From positions 186,001 to 250,000 of the forward strand of contig JAFALK010000017.1 in the NCBI GenBank assembly GCA_019234295.1: DNA of 64,000 nt. The letters are read 5' to 3'. Below the pieces are notes generated by a model. It searched no databases and was not told the origin of the DNA. It saw only the letters and a program-made list of their open reading frames with translations. This stretch comes from Roseateles sp. Its GTDB lineage: Bacteria > Pseudomonadota > Gammaproteobacteria > Burkholderiales > Burkholderiaceae_C. Below are positions 34,665 through 42,924 of this stretch, piece by piece. The position numbers and the translations under genes are program-made. The number at the start of each line of letters is the position of its first letter. The stretch's first letter is position 1.

Positions 34665-35294
34665 ATGCCCAAAGCCACCCGCCCCTTGTCCCGCCTATCG
34701 CCCCTCCTGGCCCTGTGCCTGGCCATGGCCGCGCTACCGGCTGGCGCGGAGAAGGCGGACCGGGACAAGCCCCTGCTCTTCACCTCGGACAAGCCCAGCG
34801 TCTACACCGTTGACGGCAGCGAAGGCGAGCTCAGCGGCAACGTGATCATCAGCCAGGGCACGCTGCGCCTCGCTGCGGATCAGGTCAAGGTGAAGCTGCC
34901 GCCCGACGGCTTTCAGCGCTTCTTCGCCTCCAGCACCGGGGACAAGCAGGTCGAATTCCGCCAGGCACGCGATACGCCCGGCGAAGTCGTCGTCGGCTTG
35001 GCCGACCGCATCGAATACGACACAAGGGCCGATACCGTGCGCCTGATCGGCCGAGCGGTCATGCGGGTGCTGCGCGGTGCCCTGGTCGTCAACGAGGCGT
35101 CCAGCGCTGTGCTTGTCTACGACAAGCGCAGCGAAACCTTCATCATGGAGCCGGGCGAGAACGCCGCGCAGGCGTCGGGTCGCAACCGGCTGATGACCTT
35201 GCCGCGCGGTGCCGGCGCTGCGCCTGCGGGCGCTGCGGCTTCCGCCGTTCCCCTGCAGCCCAGCACGAGCATTCAGCCACGCAAGGGCTCATGA
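34665..35294 (+). CDS. lptA: LPS transport periplasmic protein LptA
   Basis: The 209-residue protein has a signal peptide ending PAGAEK and the OstA/LptA beta-jellyroll: LLFTSDKPSVYTVDGSEGEL, GNVIISQGTLRLAADQVKV and DRIEYDTRADTVRLIGRA. It bridges LPS between the inner and outer membrane. The ATG at 34665 was chosen; one eight codons upstream is possible. TATAGA (34635-34640) could be a -10 box without an evident -35. The lptC and kdsC genes that usually precede it are missing here. Confidence 0.88.
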   Translation: MPKATRPLSRLSPLLALCLAMAALPAGAEKADRDKPLLFTSDKPSVYTVDGSEGELSGNVIISQGTLRLAADQVKVKLPPDGFQRFFASSTGDKQVEFRQARDTPGEVVVGLADRIEYDTRADTVRLIGRAVMRVLRGALVVNEASSAVLVYDKRSETFIMEPGENAAQASGRNRLMTLPRGAGAAPAGAAASAVPLQPSTSIQPRKGS

Positions 35295-36067
35295 CGACAG
35301 CATCGCCCTCTTCTCCCGCCAACGGCAGTTGCCGCCTCGAGGCCACCGGTCTGGCCAAGAGCTATGGTGTGCGCAAGGTCGTCAAGAACGTGCACCTGGC
35401 CGTGAATAGCGGCGAGGTCGTCGGCCTGTTGGGCCCTAACGGCGCCGGCAAGACAACCAGCTTCTACATGATCGTGGGCCTGGTGCGCGCCGACGCCGGT
35501 GAGATCCACATCGACGGCCAGGCCGTGCAGCGCCAGCCCATCCACGAGCGCGCCCGCATGGGCCTGTCCTACCTGCCGCAGGAGGCCTCGATATTCCGCA
35601 AGCTGACCGTCGAGGAGAACATCCGTGCGGTGCTGGAGCTGCAGCAGGACGCCAACGGCAAGCCGCTGGGCAAGGCGCGCATCCAGGAACTGCTCGATGG
35701 CTTGCTGCACGACCTCTCCATCGAGAAACTGCGCGACAGCCCGGCCCCGGCGCTCTCGGGCGGCGAACGCCGCCGCGTGGAGATCGCCCGCGCCTTGGCC
35801 ACGCAGCCGCGCTTCATCCTGCTCGACGAACCCTTCGCGGGCGTCGACCCCATCGCCGTGCTCGAGATCCAGCGCATCATCGGCTTCCTGCGCGATCGCG
35901 GCATCGGTGTGCTGATCACCGACCACAACGTGCGCGAGACCCTGGGCATCTGCGACCGCGCCTACATCATCAGCGAAGGTGCCGTGCTGGCCGAAGGCCG
36001 GCCAGCCGAGATCGTTGACAACCCCGACGTTCGCAAGGTGTATCTCGGCGAGCACTTCCGGATGTAG
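35291..36067 (+). CDS. lptB: LPS export ABC transporter ATPase LptB
   Basis: The 258-residue ATPase powers the LptBFGC extractor. Walker A GPNGAGKTT starts at residue 48, LPQEASIFRKLTVEENI is the LptB Q-loop region, the signature is LSGGERRRVEIARAL, and Walker B FILLDEPFAGVDPIAV is typical of the family. The start overlaps lptA by 4 bases (ATGA). Confidence 0.96.
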   Translation: MTTASPSSPANGSCRLEATGLAKSYGVRKVVKNVHLAVNSGEVVGLLGPNGAGKTTSFYMIVGLVRADAGEIHIDGQAVQRQPIHERARMGLSYLPQEASIFRKLTVEENIRAVLELQQDANGKPLGKARIQELLDGLLHDLSIEKLRDSPAPALSGGERRRVEIARALATQPRFILLDEPFAGVDPIAVLEIQRIIGFLRDRGIGVLITDHNVRETLGICDRAYIISEGAVLAEGRPAEIVDNPDVRKVYLGEHFRM

Positions 36068-36073
36068 CCGGCC

Positions 36074-37579
36074 ATGAAGCCCTCCCTGCAGGTCCGCCTC
36101 AGTCAGCACCTTGCGCTGACGCCGCAGCTGCAGCAATCGATCCGGCTGCTGCAGCTCTCCACGCTCGAACTCCACCAAGAGGTCGAGCAGATGCTGACGC
36201 AGAACCCTTTGCTCGAAGCCGAGGAGGAGTACGCGCCGAGCGCCCATGAATTCGACGAGCCACGCGCGAGCAGCAGCGCGGAGGACCGTGACGACAGCGC
36301 TTCGAGCGGCAACGACGGCGACTTCGAAGCCCCCGAGATCAAGGCCGACGACTTCGGCACGACCGAGCGCGACGACTGGGAGAACGGCACCGAGCGCGAC
36401 GATTTCGACGGCATCCGCGAGTTGCCGGGCCGGGTGGGCGGCGATGGCGACGACGACGGCGAGCGCACCAGCCAGGACAGCGCCCACGTGAGCCTGCAGG
36501 AACACCTGTTGCAGCAGACCGCGGGCATGAACCTCTCCGCGACGGACCGCACCGCGCTCATGATCCTGATCGAGTCTCTCAACGACGACGGCTGGCTCGA
36601 AGACAGCCTCGACGAGATCGCCGAGGGCCTGATCGCCGACGACGGCGAAGCGCGTGAGGAGTTGCTCGAACACCTTCGCATCGCCCTGCGCTGGCTGCAG
36701 CAGATGGACCCGCCCGGCGTCGGCGCGCGCGATCTGCCAGAGTGCCTCGTCATGCAGCTGCGCCTGCTGCCGCGCAGCCCGGCGCAGATCATCGCCGTGA
36801 TCATCTGCAAGCAGCATCTGGAGCTGCTGGCGCGGCGCGACAGCAAGAAGCTCATGGCGCTGACCGGCGCCGACGAGGAGTTGCTGCGCGAGGCGCAGTG
36901 CCTGATCACGCAACTGGAGCCCAAGCCCGGCCGGCGCTTTGTACGCGAAGAAGCCGCCGCCGTGGTGCCCGACGTGATCGTGCGCCGCGTGGGCCGCGAA
37001 CTGCGGGTCATGCTCAACCCCGAGGTCGCGCCCAAGCTACGCATCAACGAGCTCTACGCGAACGCCCTGCGCGCCACGCGCGGCGGCATCTCCAACAGCC
37101 CCCTCGGCGGTCAACTGCAGGAGGCACGCTGGTTCATCAAAAACATCCAGCAGCGCTTCGACACCATTCTGCGGGTCTCGCAGGCCATCGTCGAGCGGCA
37201 GAAGGGCTTCTTCAGCCACGGTGCGCTCGCCATGAAGCCTCTGGTGCTGCGCGAGATCGCAGACGAGCTGGGCCTGCATGAGTCAACGATCTCGCGCGTG
37301 ACCACGGCCAAATACATGGCCACGAGCTTCGGCACCTTCGAGCTCAAGTATTTCTTCGGCTCGGGCCTGGCGACCGAGGCCGGCGGCAACGCATCGAGCA
37401 CGGCGGTGCGTGCGTTGATCAAGCAGTTCGTCGGCGCGGAGGATGCCAACAAACCACTGTCGGACAATGCGCTGGCAAGCATGCTCGAAGAGCAAGGCAT
37501 CCAGGTCGCGCGCCGCACTGTGGCCAAGTACCGCGAAGCCCTGAGGATCGCACCAGCGCACTTGCGCAAGCAGATCTAG
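36074..37579 (+). CDS. rpoN: RNA polymerase sigma-54 factor
   Basis: The 501-residue factor has the glutamine/leucine-rich activator-contact region (LTPQLQQSIRLLQLS), an acidic linker (about 55-130), the core-binding domain, a helix-turn-helix (LREIADELGLHESTISRVT) and the RpoN box ARRTVAKYRE (479-488). It directs transcription from -24/-12 promoters. The lptA-lptB-rpoN order is usual; the hpf gene that normally follows is absent and an O-acetylation pair stands in its place, 4 bases on. Confidence 0.97.
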   Translation: MKPSLQVRLSQHLALTPQLQQSIRLLQLSTLELHQEVEQMLTQNPLLEAEEEYAPSAHEFDEPRASSSAEDRDDSASSGNDGDFEAPEIKADDFGTTERDDWENGTERDDFDGIRELPGRVGGDGDDDGERTSQDSAHVSLQEHLLQQTAGMNLSATDRTALMILIESLNDDGWLEDSLDEIAEGLIADDGEAREELLEHLRIALRWLQQMDPPGVGARDLPECLVMQLRLLPRSPAQIIAVIICKQHLELLARRDSKKLMALTGADEELLREAQCLITQLEPKPGRRFVREEAAAVVPDVIVRRVGRELRVMLNPEVAPKLRINELYANALRATRGGISNSPLGGQLQEARWFIKNIQQRFDTILRVSQAIVERQKGFFSHGALAMKPLVLREIADELGLHESTISRVTTAKYMATSFGTFELKYFFGSGLATEAGGNASSTAVRALIKQFVGAEDANKPLSDNALASMLEEQGIQVARRTVAKYREALRIAPAHLRKQI

Positions 37580-37583
37580 TCAG

Positions 37584-39050
37584 ATGCTCTTCACGACAGC
37601 GGCGTTTGCATGCCTATATCTGCCGGTCGTATTGATCGCCTTTTTCACGATTGGCCGGTTCAGCAACCATCTCGCAGCGATTTGGCTGTTTCTAGCTTCG
37701 CTGATCTTCTATGGCGTCTGGAAGCCGATGTTTGTCGGGCTTCTGCTGGCCTCCATCGTTGGCAACTATTTGATCGGCCTTCGAATTGCAGGAGCGGGGG
37801 TCGGCAGCCTGAGGGCGCGCCGATGGCTCGTTCTGGGCGTCACGCTCAATCTGGGCGTATTGGCCTATTTCAAGTACGCGAACTTCTTCGCCGACAACGT
37901 CTATAGGCTGTTCGGCCTTCACTGGCAACTCGCAAAGATTGCGCTGCCCATCGGCATTTCATTCTTCACCTTCACGCAAATCGCCTTCCTGGCGGACTCC
38001 TACCTCAAAGGCGTTAGAGAGGTCCGCTTCAGCCATTACGGTCTGTTCGTGACCTACTTTCCACACCTGGTTGCCGGGCCGGTACTGCATCACGCGCAAA
38101 TGATGCCCCAGTTCCGCGAGGCTTCCACGTATCGCTGGAACGGCAGCAACCTCAGCGCAGGACTGGCAATTTTCGCCATCGGTCTCGTCAAGAAGCTGGT
38201 CTTGGCGGACGGCGTCAGCCCCTATGCCGACGCCGTCTTCGACCCTGTCGACTTGGGTGCGCTGCCAAGCATGGCCGAGGCGTGGCTGGGAGCATTGGCC
38301 TACACGGGACAAATCTACTTCGACTTCTCTGGATATTCGGACATGGCCATCGGTCTGTCCTTGATGTTCAATGTCGTCTTGCCCTTCAATTTCGATTCGC
38401 CGTACAAGTCGAGAAGCATCAGCGACTTCTGGAGGCGCTGGCATATCTCGCTGTCCAGCTTTTTGCGTGACTATCTCTACATTGCCCTGGGGGGCAACCG
38501 TCGTGGTGCGGCACGACGCTATGCCAATCTGACGACGACCATGCTGCTCGGCGGCCTCTGGCATGGCGCAAGCTGGTCGTTCGTCATCTGGGGCGGCCTG
38601 CATGGGGCTTACCTGATGGCCAATCACGGATGGAGAGCGTTCTGGGGGCCGCCCAGAAAGGGCCCGAGCGCACTAAGCCGCGTGGGCGCTTGGGCGCTGA
38701 CCATGCTTGCGGTGATCGTGGCCTGGGTCTTCTTCCGCGCAAAAACGCTTGAAGGGGCTTTGAACATGCTTCGAGCCATGCTGAGCCTGCAAGAGCAGCC
38801 CATCGACCGGCATCTCTGGCAAGCCGGCCTGCAATGGCAAGTCGGCATGTCGTGGTGCCTTGGCCTGGGATTGATTGCCGTGCTGGCTCCGAACTCCAAT
38901 GCGATCGGGCAACGTTTGCGAGCGCTGTGCGCGAATCACGACACCTTTCGAGCCGTATGCGCTGGCGCGGCCATCACAAGCACCCTGCTGCTCATACTCC
39001 TCGGCACCACGCGCAGCGGCGCGAGTGCTTTCATCTACTTCAATTTCTGA
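37584..39050 (+). CDS. MBOAT family O-acyltransferase (AlgI-like)
   Basis: The 488-residue membrane protein has about eleven helices and MBOAT signatures: PIGISFFTFTQIAFL, FPHLVAGPV, FDFSGYSDMAIGLSLMF, SISDFWRRWHISLSSFLRDY and the catalytic His327 in GLWHGASW with His340 downstream. AlgI-type proteins pass acetyl groups across the inner membrane to a periplasmic transferase. Base use is visibly poorer in G+C than rpoN and rlmL on either side (estimated by eye), a sign of separate origin. The partner is the next gene, 1 base away. Confidence 0.92.
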   Translation: MLFTTAAFACLYLPVVLIAFFTIGRFSNHLAAIWLFLASLIFYGVWKPMFVGLLLASIVGNYLIGLRIAGAGVGSLRARRWLVLGVTLNLGVLAYFKYANFFADNVYRLFGLHWQLAKIALPIGISFFTFTQIAFLADSYLKGVREVRFSHYGLFVTYFPHLVAGPVLHHAQMMPQFREASTYRWNGSNLSAGLAIFAIGLVKKLVLADGVSPYADAVFDPVDLGALPSMAEAWLGALAYTGQIYFDFSGYSDMAIGLSLMFNVVLPFNFDSPYKSRSISDFWRRWHISLSSFLRDYLYIALGGNRRGAARRYANLTTTMLLGGLWHGASWSFVIWGGLHGAYLMANHGWRAFWGPPRKGPSALSRVGAWALTMLAVIVAWVFFRAKTLEGALNMLRAMLSLQEQPIDRHLWQAGLQWQVGMSWCLGLGLIAVLAPNSNAIGQRLRALCANHDTFRAVCAGAAITSTLLLILLGTTRSGASAFIYFNF

Positions 39051-39051
39051 A

Positions 39052-40155
39052 ATGTGGAAGCACTTTCGTAACTTGGCGCTGGGATGCTGCGTCTCGCTGC
39101 TTTGTTGCGAGCTGGTGTTGCGGTGCCTGCCCGTCTCGACCTCCACCGCCTTCGGCTACTTCGTCGACCCCGTTATCCTGAGCTACCCGGCTCATCATGT
39201 GTTCATGGCTTCGACGGGATGGGACCTGCGCAATGCGCAGGTCAACCAGGCAAACAACTTCGGTTTCGTTGCATCGCATGATTTTCGTCCGGGAGACGAT
39301 GCGATTGGCTTGATTGGCGACAGTTACGTCGAGTCGTCAATGCTGCCGATGAACGACCGCCCCGCCGCCCAGATAGAGCGCGTACTGGGAGGGCGCCTCC
39401 TGTATGCAATGGGTGCGCCGGGTTCCGCACTGCTGGACTATGTGGAACGGGTGCGCTGGGCGTCTCAACGCTTTGGTACTCGAGACTTCATTCTCGTGCT
39501 GGAGGAAGGCGACCTATGGGAGTCCATCTGCGGCTCGGGTCAGAGTCACGGCCCCTGCCTGGACAAGCAGTCCCTCAGCCCTCGTATCGAGAAACTTCCT
39601 CCACCGGGCCTCGCCAAGCGCATCCTGAGGCACTTAGCCCTCGCCCAGTACATCTCCGGCCAGCTCAAACTGGACCCGAGCCGGCTCATCGCACAGGCGC
39701 GGCTACAAGCACGGCCTCCCGAACCGGCTGAAGTCGAAAGACCCGCTGCCGTCGCCGAGCACCGGGTAAGCCCCGGTGCGCGTGAAGTCGCGGCCAAATT
39801 TCTTGAGCGTCTATCCGCCCTGCGGCCGCATCGCGTGCTGATAGTGCTGGATGCCCACCGCGAGGCCATCTACGCTGGCCTGGGCCCGCGCACTGGCGCC
39901 GACCTCGAGCTTTTCGCAGACATGGCGAGCACGGCCGGCTATGACGTGTTGCGAACCGCCGATGCGCTGTCGGCGGACTACGCAGCGCGACATCTCAGCT
40001 TCGATGTCGGTCCGTACGACCACCATCTCAACGCCCTGGGCTGGCGAATCATCGCCCGCGCAATCGCCGATACTTGGAAGCCCGCCGCCGTCGCAACACC
40101 GGCCTTGGCTGCCGATGCGGTGCAACCACCCCGCCAAGCAAGAGCCGCTCCCTGA
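39052..40155 (+). CDS. SGNH-type acetyltransferase/esterase, MBOAT partner
   Basis: The 367-residue protein has an N-terminal signal anchor (about 8-26) and a periplasmic SGNH domain: GDSYVESS (catalytic Ser91), an invariant Gly/Asn-type region MGAPGSALLDY, and DHHLNALGW with Asp323 and His325. This resembles AlgJ/AlgX and PatB-like O-acetyltransferases that take acetyl from an MBOAT protein and place it on a polymer. The ATG at 39052 lies 1 base after the MBOAT stop. It also shares the lower-G+C style. The polymer is not encoded nearby. Confidence 0.82.
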   Translation: MWKHFRNLALGCCVSLLCCELVLRCLPVSTSTAFGYFVDPVILSYPAHHVFMASTGWDLRNAQVNQANNFGFVASHDFRPGDDAIGLIGDSYVESSMLPMNDRPAAQIERVLGGRLLYAMGAPGSALLDYVERVRWASQRFGTRDFILVLEEGDLWESICGSGQSHGPCLDKQSLSPRIEKLPPPGLAKRILRHLALAQYISGQLKLDPSRLIAQARLQARPPEPAEVERPAAVAEHRVSPGAREVAAKFLERLSALRPHRVLIVLDAHREAIYAGLGPRTGADLELFADMASTAGYDVLRTADALSADYAARHLSFDVGPYDHHLNALGWRIIARAIADTWKPAAVATPALAADAVQPPRQARAAP

Positions 40156-41372
40156 TGCATTCCAACGTCCTCCACCTCTTCCTGTCTTGCCCCAGTGGCG
40201 TCGAGCCCTGGCTGGAGGAGGAAGTGCGCGTGCTCCTGCCAAAGGCTCACATCGAAGCCCTGCGCGGCGGCGTGGCCGTCAAGGGCGATGCCGAGGCCGT
40301 GATGCGACTGAACCTCGAGAGCCGGCTCGCGCAGCGCGTGCTCGTCGAGCTTGTGCAGGGCCCGTACCGGCATGAAGACGATCTCTACGCGCTGGCCCGG
40401 CAGGTCGATTGGACCAAGTGGCTTACCGCTGATCACACCCTGCGCGTGGATACGACGGCGCAGCGCTCGCCGCTGCGCTCGCTGAACTTCGCCACCCTGC
40501 GCATCAAGGACGCCATCTGCGACCAACTGCGCGAGACCTGCGGCGCACGGCCCAGCGTGGACACACGCGCCCCCGACCTTCCCGTGGTCCTGCACCTGGG
40601 CCCCGAGTTCGCCGCGCTCTACGTGGACACCTCGGGCGAGCCGCTGTTCAAGCGCGGCTGGCGAGAGGACAAGGGCGATGCGCCGCTGAAAGAGACGCTG
40701 GCCGCCGCCATGCTGGCTGCGGCCGGCTGGAAGGGTGACACCGCGCTCGTGGACCCCTGCTGCGGCTCCGGCACCATCGCCATTGAGGCTGCCCAGATCG
40801 CCTGCGGCATGGCCGCCGGCCTGCAGCGCCGCTTCGCCTTCGAGCGGCAGTTGCCCTTCCAGCCTTTGCGTGCAGACTGGGCGCGCATGAAGCAAGAAGC
40901 CAAGGCCCGAGAACATGCGCCCGCCGTGCCCATTTTCAGCAGCGACGTGGCCTTCCGCATGGTCGACTTCGCGCGCCGCAATGCCGAGCGGGCCGGCGTG
41001 GCGCAGTACATTCAGTTCAACGGCGGCGATGCGCTGGAGCGCCCCGCGCCGACCTTGCCCGAAGGCATGCGCGGCACGCTGATGCTGAACCCGCCCTACG
41101 GCGAGCGCATCGAGGTGCGCGGCAAGGCCGCGGCGGTACGTGCGGCGAGCGGCTCTGAACAGCGCGACGCCGACGACGATTTCTTCCCGCGCCTGGCGGC
41201 GCACTGGAAGCACGCCTACACCGAACAGCCCTGGACCGCCTGGCTGCTGTGTCCGGACATGAAGCTGCCGAGCAAGATGCGCCTCAAGGAATCGCGCCGC
41301 ATCCCGATGTGGAACGGCCCCATCGAATGCCGGATGTTTCGCTTCGATCTCGTGCGCGGCTCCGCGCGCTGA
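40155..41372 (+). CDS. rlmL: 23S rRNA (guanine(2445)-N2)-methyltransferase
   Basis: The 405-residue enzyme has an N-terminal ferredoxin-like/THUMP region (FLSCPSGVEPWLEEEV through ARPSVDTRAP) and a Rossmann methyltransferase domain with DPCCGSGTIAIEAA and the catalytic NPPYGERI. It methylates G2445 of 23S rRNA. The C-terminal RlmK half of the E. coli fusion is absent, as usual for betaproteobacteria. The start overlaps the SGNH stop codon (TGATG). Confidence 0.93.
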   Translation: MHSNVLHLFLSCPSGVEPWLEEEVRVLLPKAHIEALRGGVAVKGDAEAVMRLNLESRLAQRVLVELVQGPYRHEDDLYALARQVDWTKWLTADHTLRVDTTAQRSPLRSLNFATLRIKDAICDQLRETCGARPSVDTRAPDLPVVLHLGPEFAALYVDTSGEPLFKRGWREDKGDAPLKETLAAAMLAAAGWKGDTALVDPCCGSGTIAIEAAQIACGMAAGLQRRFAFERQLPFQPLRADWARMKQEAKAREHAPAVPIFSSDVAFRMVDFARRNAERAGVAQYIQFNGGDALERPAPTLPEGMRGTLMLNPPYGERIEVRGKAAAVRAASGSEQRDADDDFFPRLAAHWKHAYTEQPWTAWLLCPDMKLPSKMRLKESRRIPMWNGPIECRMFRFDLVRGSAR

Positions 41373-41879
41373 CCTCGATCAAAGGGCCACCTCAAGAATC
41401 ACCGGAACTACCCAGCATTGCCATAGATTGGGACCTCCCTCTCATTTGGGGATGCCCGCCCGGGCTTCATGAGGCAATTTTTCGCCGCTACCGTCTGCTT
41501 GCTGGCCGACCCTGCTGCTGTGGGCGCTGTACGGCGGAGCCTGCCCTCGCCCGGCCGATTGGAACGACGGGCCATGCCGCCATCGTCTGGCGTCTGAAAG
41601 CGCGGCCCGGATAGGCAAGTTCACGGTGCGTCTGAGTTCGGCCATGCAAACCCGCCGACCGCTCGGAGCTGAACTTCTTTCTCATGGATCGGCAGCGCAA
41701 CACCTAGAGCAAGAAAATGCTCCGGCTCACCGCCGTACCCGGCAACTCAATCCGGTGGCGCGACGCCATTCACTTGGCGGTCGGCGACGATCGGCAACTT
41801 TGGAGCGCGCTCACCGCTGTGGTTTGCGAACCTGATGGTGTTTGCGTGAAGCTCAGGCCGACGCCCTGATCACTTCGGT
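41373..41879. other. 507-base gap with possible gene debris
   Basis: No intact gene with a ribosome site is visible. A plus-strand frame from an ATG near 41469 (MRQFFAATVCLLA) looks like a signal sequence but loses its frame after about 14 codons; a +1 frame carries on with LLLWALYGGACPRPADWND and KFTVRLSSA. This could be the remnant of a small exported protein gene, broken by several frameshifts. Evidence is weak. Confidence 0.3.
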
Positions 41880-42032
41880 TCAACCGGGCTTGTTCTTCAG
41901 TTTGCCCTTGGGCAAGACCGACGTGGTCGGCGGGACCGGGCGGTCGGAGAACGAAGACGATTCCTTGGAAGGGCTGCTGTCCTTCTTCGGCTTCTTCGTC
42001 ATCTTGTTGCTGCGTTGTTCACCTTTGGGCAT
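41880..42032 (-). CDS. Small basic MPKGEQRSNK-type protein (50 aa)
   Basis: The ATG at 42032 is preceded by GAGGAG with a 7-base gap. The 50-residue product begins MPKGEQRSNKMTKKPKKD, followed by a Ser-rich middle and a basic tail (PKGKLKNKPG). I recall many proteobacterial proteins of this size with an MPKGxQRxNKExKKPKKD opening and no known function. It is probably disordered. It resembles in composition, not in sequence, the 51-residue protein at 12653-12808. Confidence 0.75.
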   Translation of the reverse strand: MPKGEQRSNKMTKKPKKDSSPSKESSSFSDRPVPPTTSVLPKGKLKNKPG

Positions 42033-42069
42033 GTTGCTCTCCTCGTTGGGGGCTTCACTGTAGCGCGGC

Positions 42070-42924
42070 TCAGCGCCGCAGCAGGCCTTCGTCGGCAAAG
42101 GCCACCACGCGCGCCGCGCGGCCCCAGGCCAGGGCCATGACGACGCATTGGGCCAGCAGCAAGTCTGCCAAGAAGCTCCAGGTCCCGACCGGGGCCAGCT
42201 GCACGCGGGCCCAGCCGAACACGGCCGCCAGCGCGGCGCCGACCAGGCTCAGCAGCACATAGATCAGCCACCAGCGCGGGCGGCGCAGCACGTCCTTGAA
42301 ACCCGCCCACCAGGCCTTGACGGCCGAGCGGCGGTGCAGCTCGCGGGCGAAGCGGGCTCGGGCAGCGTCGAGCGTTGCGCTGACAAAGAGCAGCAGCGCC
42401 AGCGAGACGCCCAGGGCCACATGCCGGGCAAAGTCAGCATCAGCCTCCAGCACCTGCTTCGCGGCGTGTTCGTCGGCCCAGTTGAAGAGAGCCGCGCCGA
42501 TACCGATCGCAGCGGCCAAAGGCACGAGGGCCCAGATCCAGAGCCGCGCCATGCGGCCGTACTCGCGCCAGCCCGCCATGGCCAGTTCGCCGAAATACAG
42601 GGCGCGATCGGCGCGGGCCACAGCGACAAGCATGCCGCCAAGCCAGGGCAGAAGCAGCACGAAGACGATGAGGGATCCGAGGCTGCCCACGGGTGTGAAA
42701 CCTCCGATCAGCAGACCGATGAGGGTGTCGCCCAGCACGCCGGGATCCAGCCCGTCGAGCAGCTGCGCGCCTGAGAGGCTATGGCCCAGGGCCTGGTTCA
42801 GGCTGATGAAGATCGGCAGGCTCGCGATCAGAGTCGGCAGGGCCACGCCACAAGCCCACAGCAGGAGCAGGCGCCACTGCAGGGTCTTGCTGAGCGCATC
42901 GATGGAAGTGCGAATGAAGCTCAT
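42070..42924 (-). CDS. Polytopic membrane protein, unknown function
   Basis: The 284-residue protein has about six hydrophobic helices (near 17-45, 65-100, 125-147, 165-187, 217-240, 250-275) joined by short basic loops such as RARFARELHRRS and KDVLRRPRWW. I do not recognise the family. Its start overlaps the end of the M1 peptidase gene by 4 bases (ATGA), so the two are translationally coupled and may work together at the membrane. Confidence 0.75.
   Translation of the reverse strand: MSFIRTSIDALSKTLQWRLLLLWACGVALPTLIASLPIFISLNQALGHSLSGAQLLDGLDPGVLGDTLIGLLIGGFTPVGSLGSLIVFVLLLPWLGGMLVAVARADRALYFGELAMAGWREYGRMARLWIWALVPLAAAIGIGAALFNWADEHAAKQVLEADADFARHVALGVSLALLLFVSATLDAARARFARELHRRSAVKAWWAGFKDVLRRPRWWLIYVLLSLVGAALAAVFGWARVQLAPVGTWSFLADLLLAQCVVMALAWGRAARVVAFADEGLLRR

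Noticed and set aside
41842-42063. 73-codon plus-strand frame opposite the small basic protein
   Set aside because: Its hydrophobic C-terminal half is the antisense of the lysine-rich small protein, which has the better ribosome site.
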